Below, piece by piece: positions 53,491 to 61,039 of a stretch of DNA of 64,000 nucleotides. The notes below the pieces were generated by a model, which saw only the letters and a program-made list of their open reading frames with translations, was not told the origin of the DNA and searched no databases. Position 1 is the first letter of the stretch, and each line of letters begins with the position of its first letter. The translations under genes and the position numbers were made by a program. Origin of the DNA: Bradyrhizobium sp. (GTDB lineage Bacteria; Pseudomonadota; Alphaproteobacteria; Rhizobiales; Beijerinckiaceae); NCBI GenBank assembly GCA_004799435.1, contig SSMV01000025.1, positions 42,959 to 106,958 of the forward strand, given 5' to 3'.

Positions 53491-54639
53491 ATGAGCGACC
53501 CGCAGCCGAGCCAAGTCTCCGCCCGCGATCGCCATCTTTTCGCGCCCGGCCCCAAGCGTATTCTGGCGCTCGATGGCGGCGGCGTGCGCGGCGTCGTGGC
53601 GCTGGCCTTCCTCAAACAGATCGAACAGGAGCTGGCCGCCAAAGCCGGACATCCGGTGCGGCTCTGCGATCACTTCGACCTCATCGGCGGCACGTCGACC
53701 GGCGCCATCATCGCCGTCGCTTTGGCGTTGGGTTATCGCGTCGACGCCATCACCGAATTCTATCATCGTCTCGCGCCGCTGGTCTTTCGCTCGCCGATGA
53801 TCAGGCTGCCCGGCTGGAAGGCGATTTTCGACGCCACGGCGCTCGCCAGAGAGCTTGAAACAGTGATGGGCGATCGTCGGCTCGACACCGAGGATCTACA
53901 GACCGGCGTCGGCGTCATCCTCAAACGTCTCGACACCGGCAGCGCCTGGGTGCTGGTCAACAATCCGCGCTCGAAATATTGGGAGACGCCGGCCAATCAG
54001 GACTATATCGGCAACCGTCACTATCGCCTCGCGCAGATCGTTCGCGCCAGCACGGCCGCGCCGCATTATTTCGATCCGCAGGAAATCGCCATCGCCGAAG
54101 GCGTGCAGGGCCTGTTCGTCGACGGCGGCCTGACGCCGCACAACAATCCCGCGCTGGCGCTGTTCCTTGCCGCCTATATTCCGACGACCGGCCTCGGCTG
54201 GGGGACGGGGCCGGACAAACTAACAATTGTCTCGGTCGGCGCCGGCACGTTCCGCGACAGTTTCAAGACGCAGATGCTGAGCGGCGCCGCCTCGGCGCGT
54301 CTGGCGCTCAGGGCGATGATCCAACAGATCGGCGACTCGCAGCAATTGGTGCTCACTCTGATGTCGCTCTTTGGCGAAAGCCCGACGCCCTGGGCGATCA
54401 ACGCCGAACTCGGCGAACTCGGCTCGACGCCGGCGCCGGGCGGCCCGCTGTTTCGCTTCCTGCGCTATGACATCAAGCTCGATCAGGCCTGGCTGCAGGA
54501 GCGCCTGGGCGCCAAGGTCAGCGAGCAGCAAGTCGGCCAGATGCGCCGGCTCGACGACGTGCGCTCGATGCAGAAGCTCGGCGAATTGGCCGCCGAGGCG
54601 GCGCGCCGCCAAGTGAAGACGGAAGACTGGGGCGGCTGA
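53491..54639 (+). CDS. Patatin-like phospholipase (CapV/CapE-like)
   Basis: 382 residues. The oxyanion motif DGGGVRG (28-34), nucleophile Ser69 in GGTSTG and Asp211 in VDGG form the Ser-Asp dyad of patatin lipases, which attack membrane phospholipids. The GTSTG and DGG pattern with a C-terminal helical part resembles patatin effectors of nucleotide-signalled defence such as CapV. AAGGAGG sits five bases before the ATG, and the preceding membrane-protein gene ends 28 nt earlier, so they form an operon. No separate CD-NTase is visible. A metabolic lipase is the alternative. Confidence 0.88.
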   Translation: MSDPQPSQVSARDRHLFAPGPKRILALDGGGVRGVVALAFLKQIEQELAAKAGHPVRLCDHFDLIGGTSTGAIIAVALALGYRVDAITEFYHRLAPLVFRSPMIRLPGWKAIFDATALARELETVMGDRRLDTEDLQTGVGVILKRLDTGSAWVLVNNPRSKYWETPANQDYIGNRHYRLAQIVRASTAAPHYFDPQEIAIAEGVQGLFVDGGLTPHNNPALALFLAAYIPTTGLGWGTGPDKLTIVSVGAGTFRDSFKTQMLSGAASARLALRAMIQQIGDSQQLVLTLMSLFGESPTPWAINAELGELGSTPAPGGPLFRFLRYDIKLDQAWLQERLGAKVSEQQVGQMRRLDDVRSMQKLGELAAEAARRQVKTEDWGG

Positions 54640-54759
54640 GCCCGGCCTTGGCCTTTGCGAAGGCAATTCCCCGGCCTTTTTGCCGACGCAATTCTTTCGC
54701 TGCAATGCAATATAATGAGCTGGCCGCCGATTGCGGCGCGATGCCCTGGAGTTCGATTC

Positions 54760-55545
54760 ATGTCGCTTGCCAAACGTCACGCGCTGGTCACCGGCTCGAC
54801 CAGCGGCATCGGCCTCGCCATCGCCCGCGCGCTCGCCAAGGAAGGCGCCGACGTCGTCATCAACGGCATGGGCGATCCCACCAAGATCGAGGCCGAGCGG
54901 ACGGGAATCGAGAAGGACTTCGGCGTGCGCGCTGTCTTCAACGGCGCCGACATGACCAAGCCAGCCGAAATCGCCGCGATGATCGCCGACGCGCAGACCA
55001 AGCTCGGTTCGCTCGATATCCTCGTCAATAACGCCGGCATTCAGTTCGTCTCGCCGATCGAGACTTTCCCGATCGAGAAATGGGACGCCATTCTGGCGAT
55101 CAATCTCTCTTCCGCCTTTCACGCGATGCGCGCCGCGATTCCCGGCATGAAAACCCAGAAATGGGGGCGCATCGTCTCGACCGCCTCCGCCCATTCTCTG
55201 GTCGCTTCGCCCTTCAAAGCCGCCTATGTGGCGGCCAAACACGGCCTCGCCGGCTTGACCAAGACGGCGGCGCTCGAATTGGCGACCTCCGGCGTCACGG
55301 TCAATTGCATCTCGCCTGGCTATGTCTGGACGCCGCTGGTCGAGAACCAGATTCCCGACACGATGAAGACGCGCGGCCTGACGCGCGAACAGGTGATCAA
55401 CGACGTGCTGCTGGTCGCGCAGCCGACCAAGCAATTCGTCACCGTCGATCAGGTTGCGGCGATGGTCGTCTATCTCTGCTCCGATGCGGCGGCCCAGGTC
55501 ACCGGCGCCAATCTCTCGATGGACGGCGGCTGGACCGCCGCATGA
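54760..55545 (+). CDS. D-3-hydroxybutyrate dehydrogenase
   Basis: 261 residues of a classical SDR. The NAD motif TGSTSGIGLAIA, NNAGIQF, the catalytic Ser in STASAHS and Tyr-Lys in YVAAKHGL are all seen. The C-terminal SPGYVWTPLVENQI and LCSDAAAQVTGANLSMDGGW are close to bacterial 3-hydroxybutyrate dehydrogenases, which oxidise the monomer from polyhydroxybutyrate to acetoacetate. TGGAG precedes the ATG. It overlaps the next patatin by ATGA, a pairing common in PHB-storing alphaproteobacteria. Confidence 0.9.
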   Translation: MSLAKRHALVTGSTSGIGLAIARALAKEGADVVINGMGDPTKIEAERTGIEKDFGVRAVFNGADMTKPAEIAAMIADAQTKLGSLDILVNNAGIQFVSPIETFPIEKWDAILAINLSSAFHAMRAAIPGMKTQKWGRIVSTASAHSLVASPFKAAYVAAKHGLAGLTKTAALELATSGVTVNCISPGYVWTPLVENQIPDTMKTRGLTREQVINDVLLVAQPTKQFVTVDQVAAMVVYLCSDAAAQVTGANLSMDGGWTAA

Positions 55546-56576
55546 ATGATTCGCCCAAGACGATCAATCTGGCGCTGCAGGGCGGCGGCTCGCATGGCGC
55601 CTTCACCTGGGGCGCGCTCGACGCCCTGATCGCGGACGAGCGTATCGAGATTGGCGCGATTTCCGGCGCCAGCGCCGGCGCGATGAACGCCGTCGTCTTC
55701 GCCAGCGGCATGCTGGAGGGCGGCCGCGACGCCGCCAGACGCAAACTGCATAATTTTTGGCTGTCGGTCAGCGCTGAGGGGTCACTGACGCCGATCCAGC
55801 GCGGCTTCTACGACGCGTGGTTCGAAGCCTGGCGCGCGGCGCTGCCGCAGGCGGGCGCGATGTGGGACGCGCTCGCGACTTTCGTCAGCCCCTATGACGC
55901 CAATCCGCTCGATCTGAGCCCGTTGCGCGATCATCTCACGCAGCTCGTCGATTTCGACGCGCTGCGTAAGATGCCAGGGCCAAAGATCTTTGTCGCCGCC
56001 ACCAATGTGCACACCGGGCGTGGCGAGGTCTTCCGCCGCGACATATTGACGCCCGATCACATCATGGCCTCGTCCTGTCTGCCGCGCCTCTTTCGCGCAG
56101 TCGACATCGACGGCGAGCCCTATTGGGACGGCGGCTACGCCGGCAATCCGCCGCTCTGGCCGCTGTTCTACGAGACCGATTGCCGCGACACGGTGATCGT
56201 GCAGATCAACCCGGTCGAGCGTCACGCGACGCCGCACACCGCGCAAGAAATCGCCAATCGCGTCAATGAAATCACCTTCAACGCAGCGCTGCTCGGCGAA
56301 TTGCGCGCCGCCGATTTCGTCGCCCGGCTGATCGAAAGGGGTGCGCTGAAGGAAGGCGAGGGCTATCGCCGCGAGCTGCTCCATCGCATCGGCGGCGCCG
56401 GAAAGCTCGAAAGCTTCGGCGCCGCCTCCAAATTCGACGTAACCTGGAGCTTTCTCGTCGCGCTTTGCGAACTCGGGCGGCAGGCGACGCGCGAATGGCT
56501 CGACGAGAATTTCGCCGCCATCGGCGAGCGCTCGACGCTGAACATCGACCAGGCGCTGCGCCGCAAGCCGGCGTGA
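55542..56576 (+). CDS. Patatin-like phospholipase/hydrolase coupled to 3-hydroxybutyrate dehydrogenase
   Basis: 344 residues. The oxyanion motif LQGGGSHGAFTWG, nucleophile Ser44 in SGASAGAM and Asp196 in WDGGYAGNP complete the patatin dyad. It is a different subgroup from the upstream patatin (GASAG against GTSTG; QGGGSHG against DGGGVRG). Its start overlaps the dehydrogenase stop, so the two are coupled; together they suggest breakdown or handling of polyhydroxybutyrate granules or their lipid coat. That role is inferred from context. Confidence 0.9.
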   Translation: MNDSPKTINLALQGGGSHGAFTWGALDALIADERIEIGAISGASAGAMNAVVFASGMLEGGRDAARRKLHNFWLSVSAEGSLTPIQRGFYDAWFEAWRAALPQAGAMWDALATFVSPYDANPLDLSPLRDHLTQLVDFDALRKMPGPKIFVAATNVHTGRGEVFRRDILTPDHIMASSCLPRLFRAVDIDGEPYWDGGYAGNPPLWPLFYETDCRDTVIVQINPVERHATPHTAQEIANRVNEITFNAALLGELRAADFVARLIERGALKEGEGYRRELLHRIGGAGKLESFGAASKFDVTWSFLVALCELGRQATREWLDENFAAIGERSTLNIDQALRRKPA

Positions 56577-56580
56577 CGCT

Positions 56581-57462
56581 TTAGGCCGATAGCGCCGGCT
56601 TGAGCGCGGCGATCGCGTCGCGCAGGCGGATCGGCTTCTGGCCGGTCAGCTTTTCGACGGCATCGGTGACGAGATCGACCTTGCCGGCGCGCGTATTGGC
56701 GTCGAAAGCGACGGTCAATTCGGCGATCGGTTTCGGCAATCCGGCGGCGAGCAAACCAGCGAGCAATTGCTCGTCGTTGACCGAGATAAATTCGATCTTC
56801 TTGTCGAAGACCTCGGCGACGAGCGCGGCGATCTGCCGGGTCGTCAGGAGATCGGGACCGGTGAGGTTGAACACGCCGCCCGGCGCCTTGACCAACGCGG
56901 ACGCCGCGGCGCGCGCCACATCGTCGCGGGCGATGTTGGCGAGTTTGCCCTCGCCGGCGGCGCTATACCACTTGCCGCTCGCGAAGACGCTTGGCAGCGC
57001 GCGCAGGAGATTCTCGACATACCAGGAGACACGCAGGATCGTGTGCGGCAATGCGCTCTTCGCCAGCGCTTGCTCGGTGCCGTAATGGTCGGGCGCGAAG
57101 GGGATCAGCGAGCCCGGCTCGGGATGGGGCATCGAGGTGTAGACGACATGGCCAACCTTGGCGCGCGCCGCCGCTTCGACCGCCGCTGTCTGCTGGCGCA
57201 GACGCCGGCCGGGCGTCAGCACGTCGTCGGTCGAGATGATCAGCAACCGGTCGACGCCCTTGAGCGCCGCGTCGAGCGAGGCGGCGTCGTCGAAATCGAT
57301 CCGCCGCGTCTGGGCGCCCTTTGCGGCAAGAGCGGCGAGTTTCGCCGGATCGCGCGAGGCGGCGATGATCGTGCCGGCCCTGGTCGCCAGCAGATGTTCG
57401 ACCACCCGCCGACCGAGTTGGCCCGAAGCGCCGGTGACGAGGAAGGTCGGAGAGGCGGCCAT
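56581..57462 (-). CDS. NmrA/QorB-like NAD(P)H-dependent reductase
   Basis: 293 residues of an atypical SDR. The cofactor motif is FLVTGASGQLGRRVVEHLL, followed by SRDPAKLAALAAKGAQTRRIDFDD and YTSMPHPE; the pattern matches quinone reductase 2 (QorB)-like proteins. It probably reduces quinones or senses NADPH. Divergent from an HxlR regulator, the usual arrangement for a redox-controlled reductase. It ends four bases from the convergent patatin. Confidence 0.9.
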   Translation of the reverse strand: MAASPTFLVTGASGQLGRRVVEHLLATRAGTIIAASRDPAKLAALAAKGAQTRRIDFDDAASLDAALKGVDRLLIISTDDVLTPGRRLRQQTAAVEAAARAKVGHVVYTSMPHPEPGSLIPFAPDHYGTEQALAKSALPHTILRVSWYVENLLRALPSVFASGKWYSAAGEGKLANIARDDVARAAASALVKAPGGVFNLTGPDLLTTRQIAALVAEVFDKKIEFISVNDEQLLAGLLAAGLPKPIAELTVAFDANTRAGKVDLVTDAVEKLTGQKPIRLRDAIAALKPALSA

Positions 57463-57485
57463 CGATTTTCCCTTCAGTCTGACTA

Positions 57486-57513
57486 TTGGTTACGAATTGA
57501 GACCTGCTATAAA
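57486..57513 (+). promoter_or_regulatory. Probable promoter of the HxlR gene
   Basis: TTGGTT (57486-57491), a 16-base spacer and TATAAA (57508-57513) lie in the AT-richer divergent region between qorB-like and hxlR genes. HxlR proteins usually bind such shared regions; the surrounding GGTTACGAATTGAGACC has weak dyad character. Confidence 0.6.
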
Positions 57514-57563
57514 GGCGAGAGTGAGGCCTTCGTAAAGAGGGCAGTTTGGCGGAAGATAGGCAC

Positions 57564-57983
57564 ATGAAGGGAACCAGGGGCGACGGCGGGACGGCCAATC
57601 TCTTTGGCGACGGTCTCAATGGCTGGCGGGCGCGCTATCCCGATCTCGTCAATTGTCCGGTGCGCGGCGTGCTCGACCGGATCAGCGGCAAGTGGCAGAC
57701 GCTGTTGATCGTCGCTTTGAGCGACGGTCCGCGTCGCTTCGGCGAGCTCAAACGTGGGCTGCCCGATATTTCGCAGCGGATGCTGACCCAATCGCTGCGC
57801 GAATTGCAGCGCGACGGACTGGTTGCGCGCCGCGTCTATCCGACCACGCCGCCGAGCGTCGAGTATCGCCTGACCGACCTGGGCCGCTCGCTGATCGCGC
57901 CGCTGGCCGGTCTGATCCGCTGGGCCGAGGAGCGCGCCGAGGCGATCGCCGCCGCGCGTCAGGATTTCGACGCGGCGGCGTGA
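57564..57983 (+). CDS. HxlR-family winged-helix regulator
   Basis: 139 residues. The HxlR core is complete: CPVRGVLDRISGKWQTLLIVALSDGPRRFGELKRGLPDISQRMLTQSLREL, then DGLVARRVYPTTPPSVEYRLTDLG. The Cys in NCPVRG could be a redox switch, as in other quinone- or aldehyde-responsive members. ATG 57564 is given; a TTG at 57546 with GAGGG is also possible. It most likely controls the divergent reductase gene and itself. Confidence 0.92.
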   Translation: MKGTRGDGGTANLFGDGLNGWRARYPDLVNCPVRGVLDRISGKWQTLLIVALSDGPRRFGELKRGLPDISQRMLTQSLRELQRDGLVARRVYPTTPPSVEYRLTDLGRSLIAPLAGLIRWAEERAEAIAAARQDFDAAA

Positions 57984-58002
57984 GGTAGCAAAGCCGCGAT
58001 CG

Positions 58003-58046
58003 GTAGCGCGGGCCTCTGCGCCCGCGGCCACGGAGGGCCGCGCCAC
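58003..58046 (-). repeat. 44-bp palindromic REP-like repeat, copy B
   Basis: It matches the element at 19729-19772 on the opposite strand at 42 of 44 positions by eye (two A/G differences). It lies 20 nt after the HxlR gene, between it and a convergent enoyl-CoA hydratase gene. It has the same internal dyads. Confidence 0.85.
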
Positions 58047-58071
58047 CGGCGTTCCGGTTATACTTGATGCC

Positions 58072-58848
58072 TCACCGATTCTTGAAAACCGGCGGCCGTT
58101 TCTCGGTGAAGGCGCGCATGCCTTCCTTCTGGTCCTCGGTGGAAAAAAGCGCGTGGAACAGCCGCCGCTCGAAGCGCACGCCCTCGGCGAGCGTCGTCTC
58201 ATAGGCGCGATTGACGCTTTCCTTGGCCGCATAGACGGCGGTGGCCGAGAGGTTGGCGATCTGCGCCGCGCTCTTCAACGCCTCGGCGATGAGATCGGCG
58301 GCGGGAACAATGCGCGCGACCAGGCCGGCGCGCTCGGCCTCGGCGGCGTCCATCATGCGTCCGGTCAGGATCATCTCCATCGCCTTGGACTTGCCGACAA
58401 AGCGCGTCAGGCGCTGCGTGCCGCCTGAGCCGGGGATCACGCCAAGCTTGATCTCCGGCTGGCCGAACTTGGCCGTGTCGGCCGCGAGGATGAAGTCGCA
58501 CATCATGGCGATTTCGCAACCGCCGCCCAGCGCGAAACCGGCAACCGCGGCGATGACCGGCTTGCGCATCCGCCCGATGATTTCCCAGCGCGAGATGAGA
58601 TCGCCGAGAAAGACGTCGGCGAAAGTCCTGTCCTGCATTTCCTTGATGTCGGCCCCGGCGGCGAAGGCCTTTTCCGAGCCGGTGAGCACCACCGCGCCGA
58701 TTGCCGGATCGGCCTCGAAGGCGCCAAGCGCGCTATTGAGATCCTCCATCAGCGCCGCGTTGAGCGCGTTGAGCGCCTGAGGCCGGTTGAGCCGGATCAG
58801 GCCGACGCGGCCATGGGTCTCGACGAGAATATTGGCGTAAGTCGTCAC
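58072..58848 (-). CDS. Enoyl-CoA hydratase
   Basis: 258 residues of the crotonase fold. The oxyanion blocks are [16 protein letters not shown] and [18 protein letters not shown], with one catalytic Glu in the latter and the second in [17 protein letters not shown], so both general-base residues of true hydratases are present. It hydrates trans-2-enoyl-CoA in beta-oxidation. The GTG start at 58848 follows GGAGG; the upstream extension was rejected. It is not beside other beta-oxidation genes. Confidence 0.93.
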   Translation of the reverse strand: MTTYANILVETHGRVGLIRLNRPQALNALNAALMEDLNSALGAFEADPAIGAVVLTGSEKAFAAGADIKEMQDRTFADVFLGDLISRWEIIGRMRKPVIAAVAGFALGGGCEIAMMCDFILAADTAKFGQPEIKLGVIPGSGGTQRLTRFVGKSKAMEMILTGRMMDAAEAERAGLVARIVPAADLIAEALKSAAQIANLSATAVYAAKESVNRAYETTLAEGVRFERRLFHALFSTEDQKEGMRAFTEKRPPVFKNR

Positions 58849-58957
58849 GATGCGCGCCTCCGAGGGGACTTGAGGCGAGCCTAGCGCGTCTTGGCGGCCA
58901 GGCGTAGGGCCGCCGCCATTGACATGCCGGCGCGCCAAACCTTATGAAGCGCGCCGT

Positions 58958-59042
58958 GCCCAGGTGGCGGAATTGGTAGACGCACTGGTTTCAGGTACCA
59001 GCGGTGCAAGCCGTGAAGGTTCGAGTCCTTTCCTGGGCACCA
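58958..59042 (+). tRNA. tRNA-Leu(CAG)
   Basis: An 85-nt class II tRNA with encoded CCA. Acceptor arms GCCCAGG/CCTGGGC, the D loop GGTAGACGC typical of leucine, anticodon loop TTCAGGT on CTGGT/ACCAG, a long variable arm (CGGTGCAAGCCG) and T loop TTCGAGT are all seen. Confidence 0.97.
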
Positions 59043-59134
59043 CCATCTGAAAATCGAAGGCGATCCGGAGTAGGCGAAGGATTGCGCCCAAAGGCGAGTA
59101 AGATGGTTCGCAAGCCGCTACCAAGGGTTCCGGC

Positions 59135-59302
59135 GTGAGCAAACCGATTGTCATCGTGCTTTACGTGGCGGCGATGGCCGCCGTCATCGTCGGCGTCGAT
59201 GTCGCCTTCTTCAGAGAGCGATTCTGGGAACGGTTGATCGCCAATATCGGTATCGTCCTCCTGTTCGGCGCCTTCTATCTGAGATTCCTCGCGTCTCCAT
59301 GA
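59135..59302 (+). CDS. Small two-helix membrane protein
   Basis: A 55-residue protein starting with GTG (VSKPIVIVLYVAAMAAVIVG) after AAGGG. Two membrane helices (about 4-25 and 34-50) flank a conserved-looking loop with FFRERFWERL. I recall near-identical short proteins in many Rhizobiales, of unknown function. It is below the size many gene callers accept. It follows tRNA-Leu by 92 nt and precedes the DUF2892-sigma factor operon. Confidence 0.75.
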   Translation: MSKPIVIVLYVAAMAAVIVGVDVAFFRERFWERLIANIGIVLLFGAFYLRFLASP

Positions 59303-59430
59303 TCGCTGTGACGGGGCCGCGGCGCGCGAGAGCCTCGAGAAGAAATATTTCCGTCGCCGCGAACCCTTTTGCCTCCACCGGCCCTCTTCATAGTCGGGCC
59401 GCCCGCTTCGGGGCGGTTGGGAGCGCGCCC

Positions 59431-59670
59431 ATGGGCTTCGACAAGAATTGGATCTTCGCCAAGAACCTGCCGACGTGGGAGCGCTTGCTGCGTCTGCTCG
59501 CCGGCGCGGGCGTCATAGGTTACGGATGGCTGGCCGCTCCTTCGACGATCGTCCTCGCGATCGCGATTGCAGCGGGCGCGACCCTGATCGTCACGAGCCT
59601 CGTCGGCTTCTGCCCCGCCTGCGCGATGATTGGCCGGCGCCCGGTCGACAACAACCGGCAACCGCGATGA
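59431..59670 (+). CDS. DUF2892 (YgaP-like) small membrane protein
   Basis: 79 residues with two membrane helices. The MGFDKNWIFAKNLPTWERLLRLLAG start and the GFCPACAMIGR end match DUF2892, the membrane part of YgaP rhodaneses; the CPAC pair sits where a partner sulfur-transferase domain could act. GGGAG precedes ATG 59431; the upstream frame is not conserved. It overlaps the sigma factor gene by ATGA, so translation is coupled. Confidence 0.85.
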   Translation: MGFDKNWIFAKNLPTWERLLRLLAGAGVIGYGWLAAPSTIVLAIAIAAGATLIVTSLVGFCPACAMIGRRPVDNNRQPR

Positions 59671-60188
59671 CCGCCGCCTTGCGAATTGAACCCGAGACCA
59701 TCCGCGCGGCGAGCGGCGGCGATCGTGACGCGTTGACGCGCCTTCTGACGCTCGCTCAACCCGATATCCGCCGCTTCGCGCAACGCGCCTGTCACAACTC
59801 AAGCGATATCGACGATGCGGTGCAGGAGGCGCTGTGGCTGCTGGCGCGACGGATTGGCGGCCTGCGCTCGGTCGGCGCCTTCTCGGCCTGGCTCTTCGCC
59901 GTCGTGCGGCGCGAATGTTTGCGGCTCGCGCGGCGCTTTAAGCCCAGCGAAAACTTGGACGATCACGCCGATGCGCTGGTCGCGCAGCGCTCGGACGCCG
60001 ATCTGCGGCTCGATCTCGCCGCCGCGCTTCTTTCGCTGCCCGATCACTATCGCGAAGTCATTCTGATGCGCGACGTCGAGGAACTGACCATCGGTGAAAT
60101 CGCCGCCGCGCTCGCGCTCACCCGCGAGGCGGTGAAGGCGCGACTCCATCGCGCGCGCGGTCTCGTGCGCGAATATCTGATTCAGTGA
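59667..60188 (+). CDS. ECF-type RNA polymerase sigma factor
   Basis: 173 residues. Region 2 (about 25-90) shows DIDDAVQEALWLLARR and FSAWLFAVVRRECLRLARR; region 4 (about 118-168) shows LPDHYREVILMRDVEELTIGEIAAALALTREAVKARLHRARGLVRE. No anti-sigma factor gene is adjacent, nor an extra C-terminal domain. It lies between DUF2892 and an AhpD-like gene. Redox or carboxylic-acid stress control is suggested by the partners; the signal is unknown. Confidence 0.92.
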   Translation: MTAALRIEPETIRAASGGDRDALTRLLTLAQPDIRRFAQRACHNSSDIDDAVQEALWLLARRIGGLRSVGAFSAWLFAVVRRECLRLARRFKPSENLDDHADALVAQRSDADLRLDLAAALLSLPDHYREVILMRDVEELTIGEIAAALALTREAVKARLHRARGLVREYLIQ

Positions 60189-60204
60189 GACGAAAGGCCT
60201 GCCG

Positions 60205-60546
60205 ATGAGCTACGCCGATCGCGCCGACATGCGCCTCGTCAAGGATCTGACGGCGCTCGCGCCGGTCGAGGCCAAGGGCTATTTCGCCCTGAGCGACGCC
60301 GCCGAGCGCGCCGACGGCCGCATCCCGCCCAAATATCGCGAGTTGATGTCGATCGCCGTCGCGCTGACGACCCAATGCGCCTATTGCCTCGATGTCCACA
60401 CGAAACGCGCCTTGGCGGCAGGCGCCTCGCGCGAAGAGATCGCCGAGGCCGCCTTTATCGCCTCGGCTTTGCGCGCTGGCGCGGCGGCGGCGCATGGGCT
60501 TCTCGCCCTGAAGCTTTACGACGAGCATGCCGCGGTCGCCTCCTAG
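60205..60546 (+). CDS. Carboxymuconolactone decarboxylase/AhpD-like protein
   Basis: 113 residues of the CMD fold with the AhpD-type redox motif: ELMSIAVALTTQCAYCLDVHTKRALAAG, giving E-x11-CxxC-x3-H. Such proteins reduce peroxiredoxin partners or decarboxylate lactones; the CxxC favours redox. It starts 16 nt after the ECF sigma gene and is probably in the same operon. Confidence 0.9.
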   Translation: MSYADRADMRLVKDLTALAPVEAKGYFALSDAAERADGRIPPKYRELMSIAVALTTQCAYCLDVHTKRALAAGASREEIAEAAFIASALRAGAAAAHGLLALKLYDEHAAVAS

Positions 60547-60547
60547 G

Positions 60548-60569
60548 GACGTTCAATTCATTGAACGTC
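60548..60569. other. Perfect 10-bp inverted repeat between convergent genes
   Basis: GACGTTCAAT and ATTGAACGTC flank a two-base centre. It spans the stop codon of the interrupted secreted gene and lies just after the AhpD-like gene. A hairpin of this kind may end both transcripts, but there is no T run. Confidence 0.5.
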
Positions 60570-60929
60570 TACGGAGACCTTCACGTTCGCAGGCCCGCTG
60601 CGCACATTGTTCGATCCGACGATCGAAATCACGAATTCGTCGGCGCCTTTGTACCCCGAGCTCGGTTGATATCGAAACTTGGGATAAGCGAAGGAGTTAT
60701 TCCATGACGCGGAGCCGTGCTTCGGCTGTTGCGATATTTGGATGGAATCAACCCTCGAAGTCTCGGCGATGACTCCTATGCCGGTTGTGCAAGAACTGCC
60801 ATCGGTGATGTGCATCACCGTGTTTGTGTCCTCGGCAAAATAGAAGCGCTATCTGTCCACGTTACAGCCGGCGTAGCTAGAGGCGACGCTCGCCAGCAAG
60901 ATCGCAGCAGAAAATATTGCAACGCGCAT
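60558..60929 (-). pseudogene. Secreted Ig-like-domain protein gene interrupted by an in-frame amber codon
   Basis: From ATG 60929 (AGGGGAAGTGA before it) a clean signal peptide, MRVAIFSAAILLASVASSYA, runs to codon 26, and codon 27 is TAG (60851-60849). The same frame then continues for 96 codons: RFYFAEDTNTVMHITDGSSC, later PKHGSASWNN and FRYQPSSGYKGADEFVISI, an Ig/cadherin-like beta pattern. The two halves fit one small exported protein. It could be a pseudogene, a sequencing error or a read-through gene. GC content is lower than the neighbours. Confidence 0.75.
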
Positions 60930-61039
60930 TCACTTCCCCTTTTCAAGATATGAATTCGCCGCTTTTCGGCGATGTCGCAATGACGCACTCGCTCGTCGCG
61001 CGAGGCGCCGAAGTTTTCTGCGTGTCTCGGCGCGCCTCG

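Noticed and set aside
54680-54716. TATAAT at 54711 with TTGCCG upstream as a promoter for hydroxybutyrate dehydrogenase
   Set aside because: The spacing is 25 bases and no acceptable -35 lies at 16-18 bases, so only the -10 match stands.
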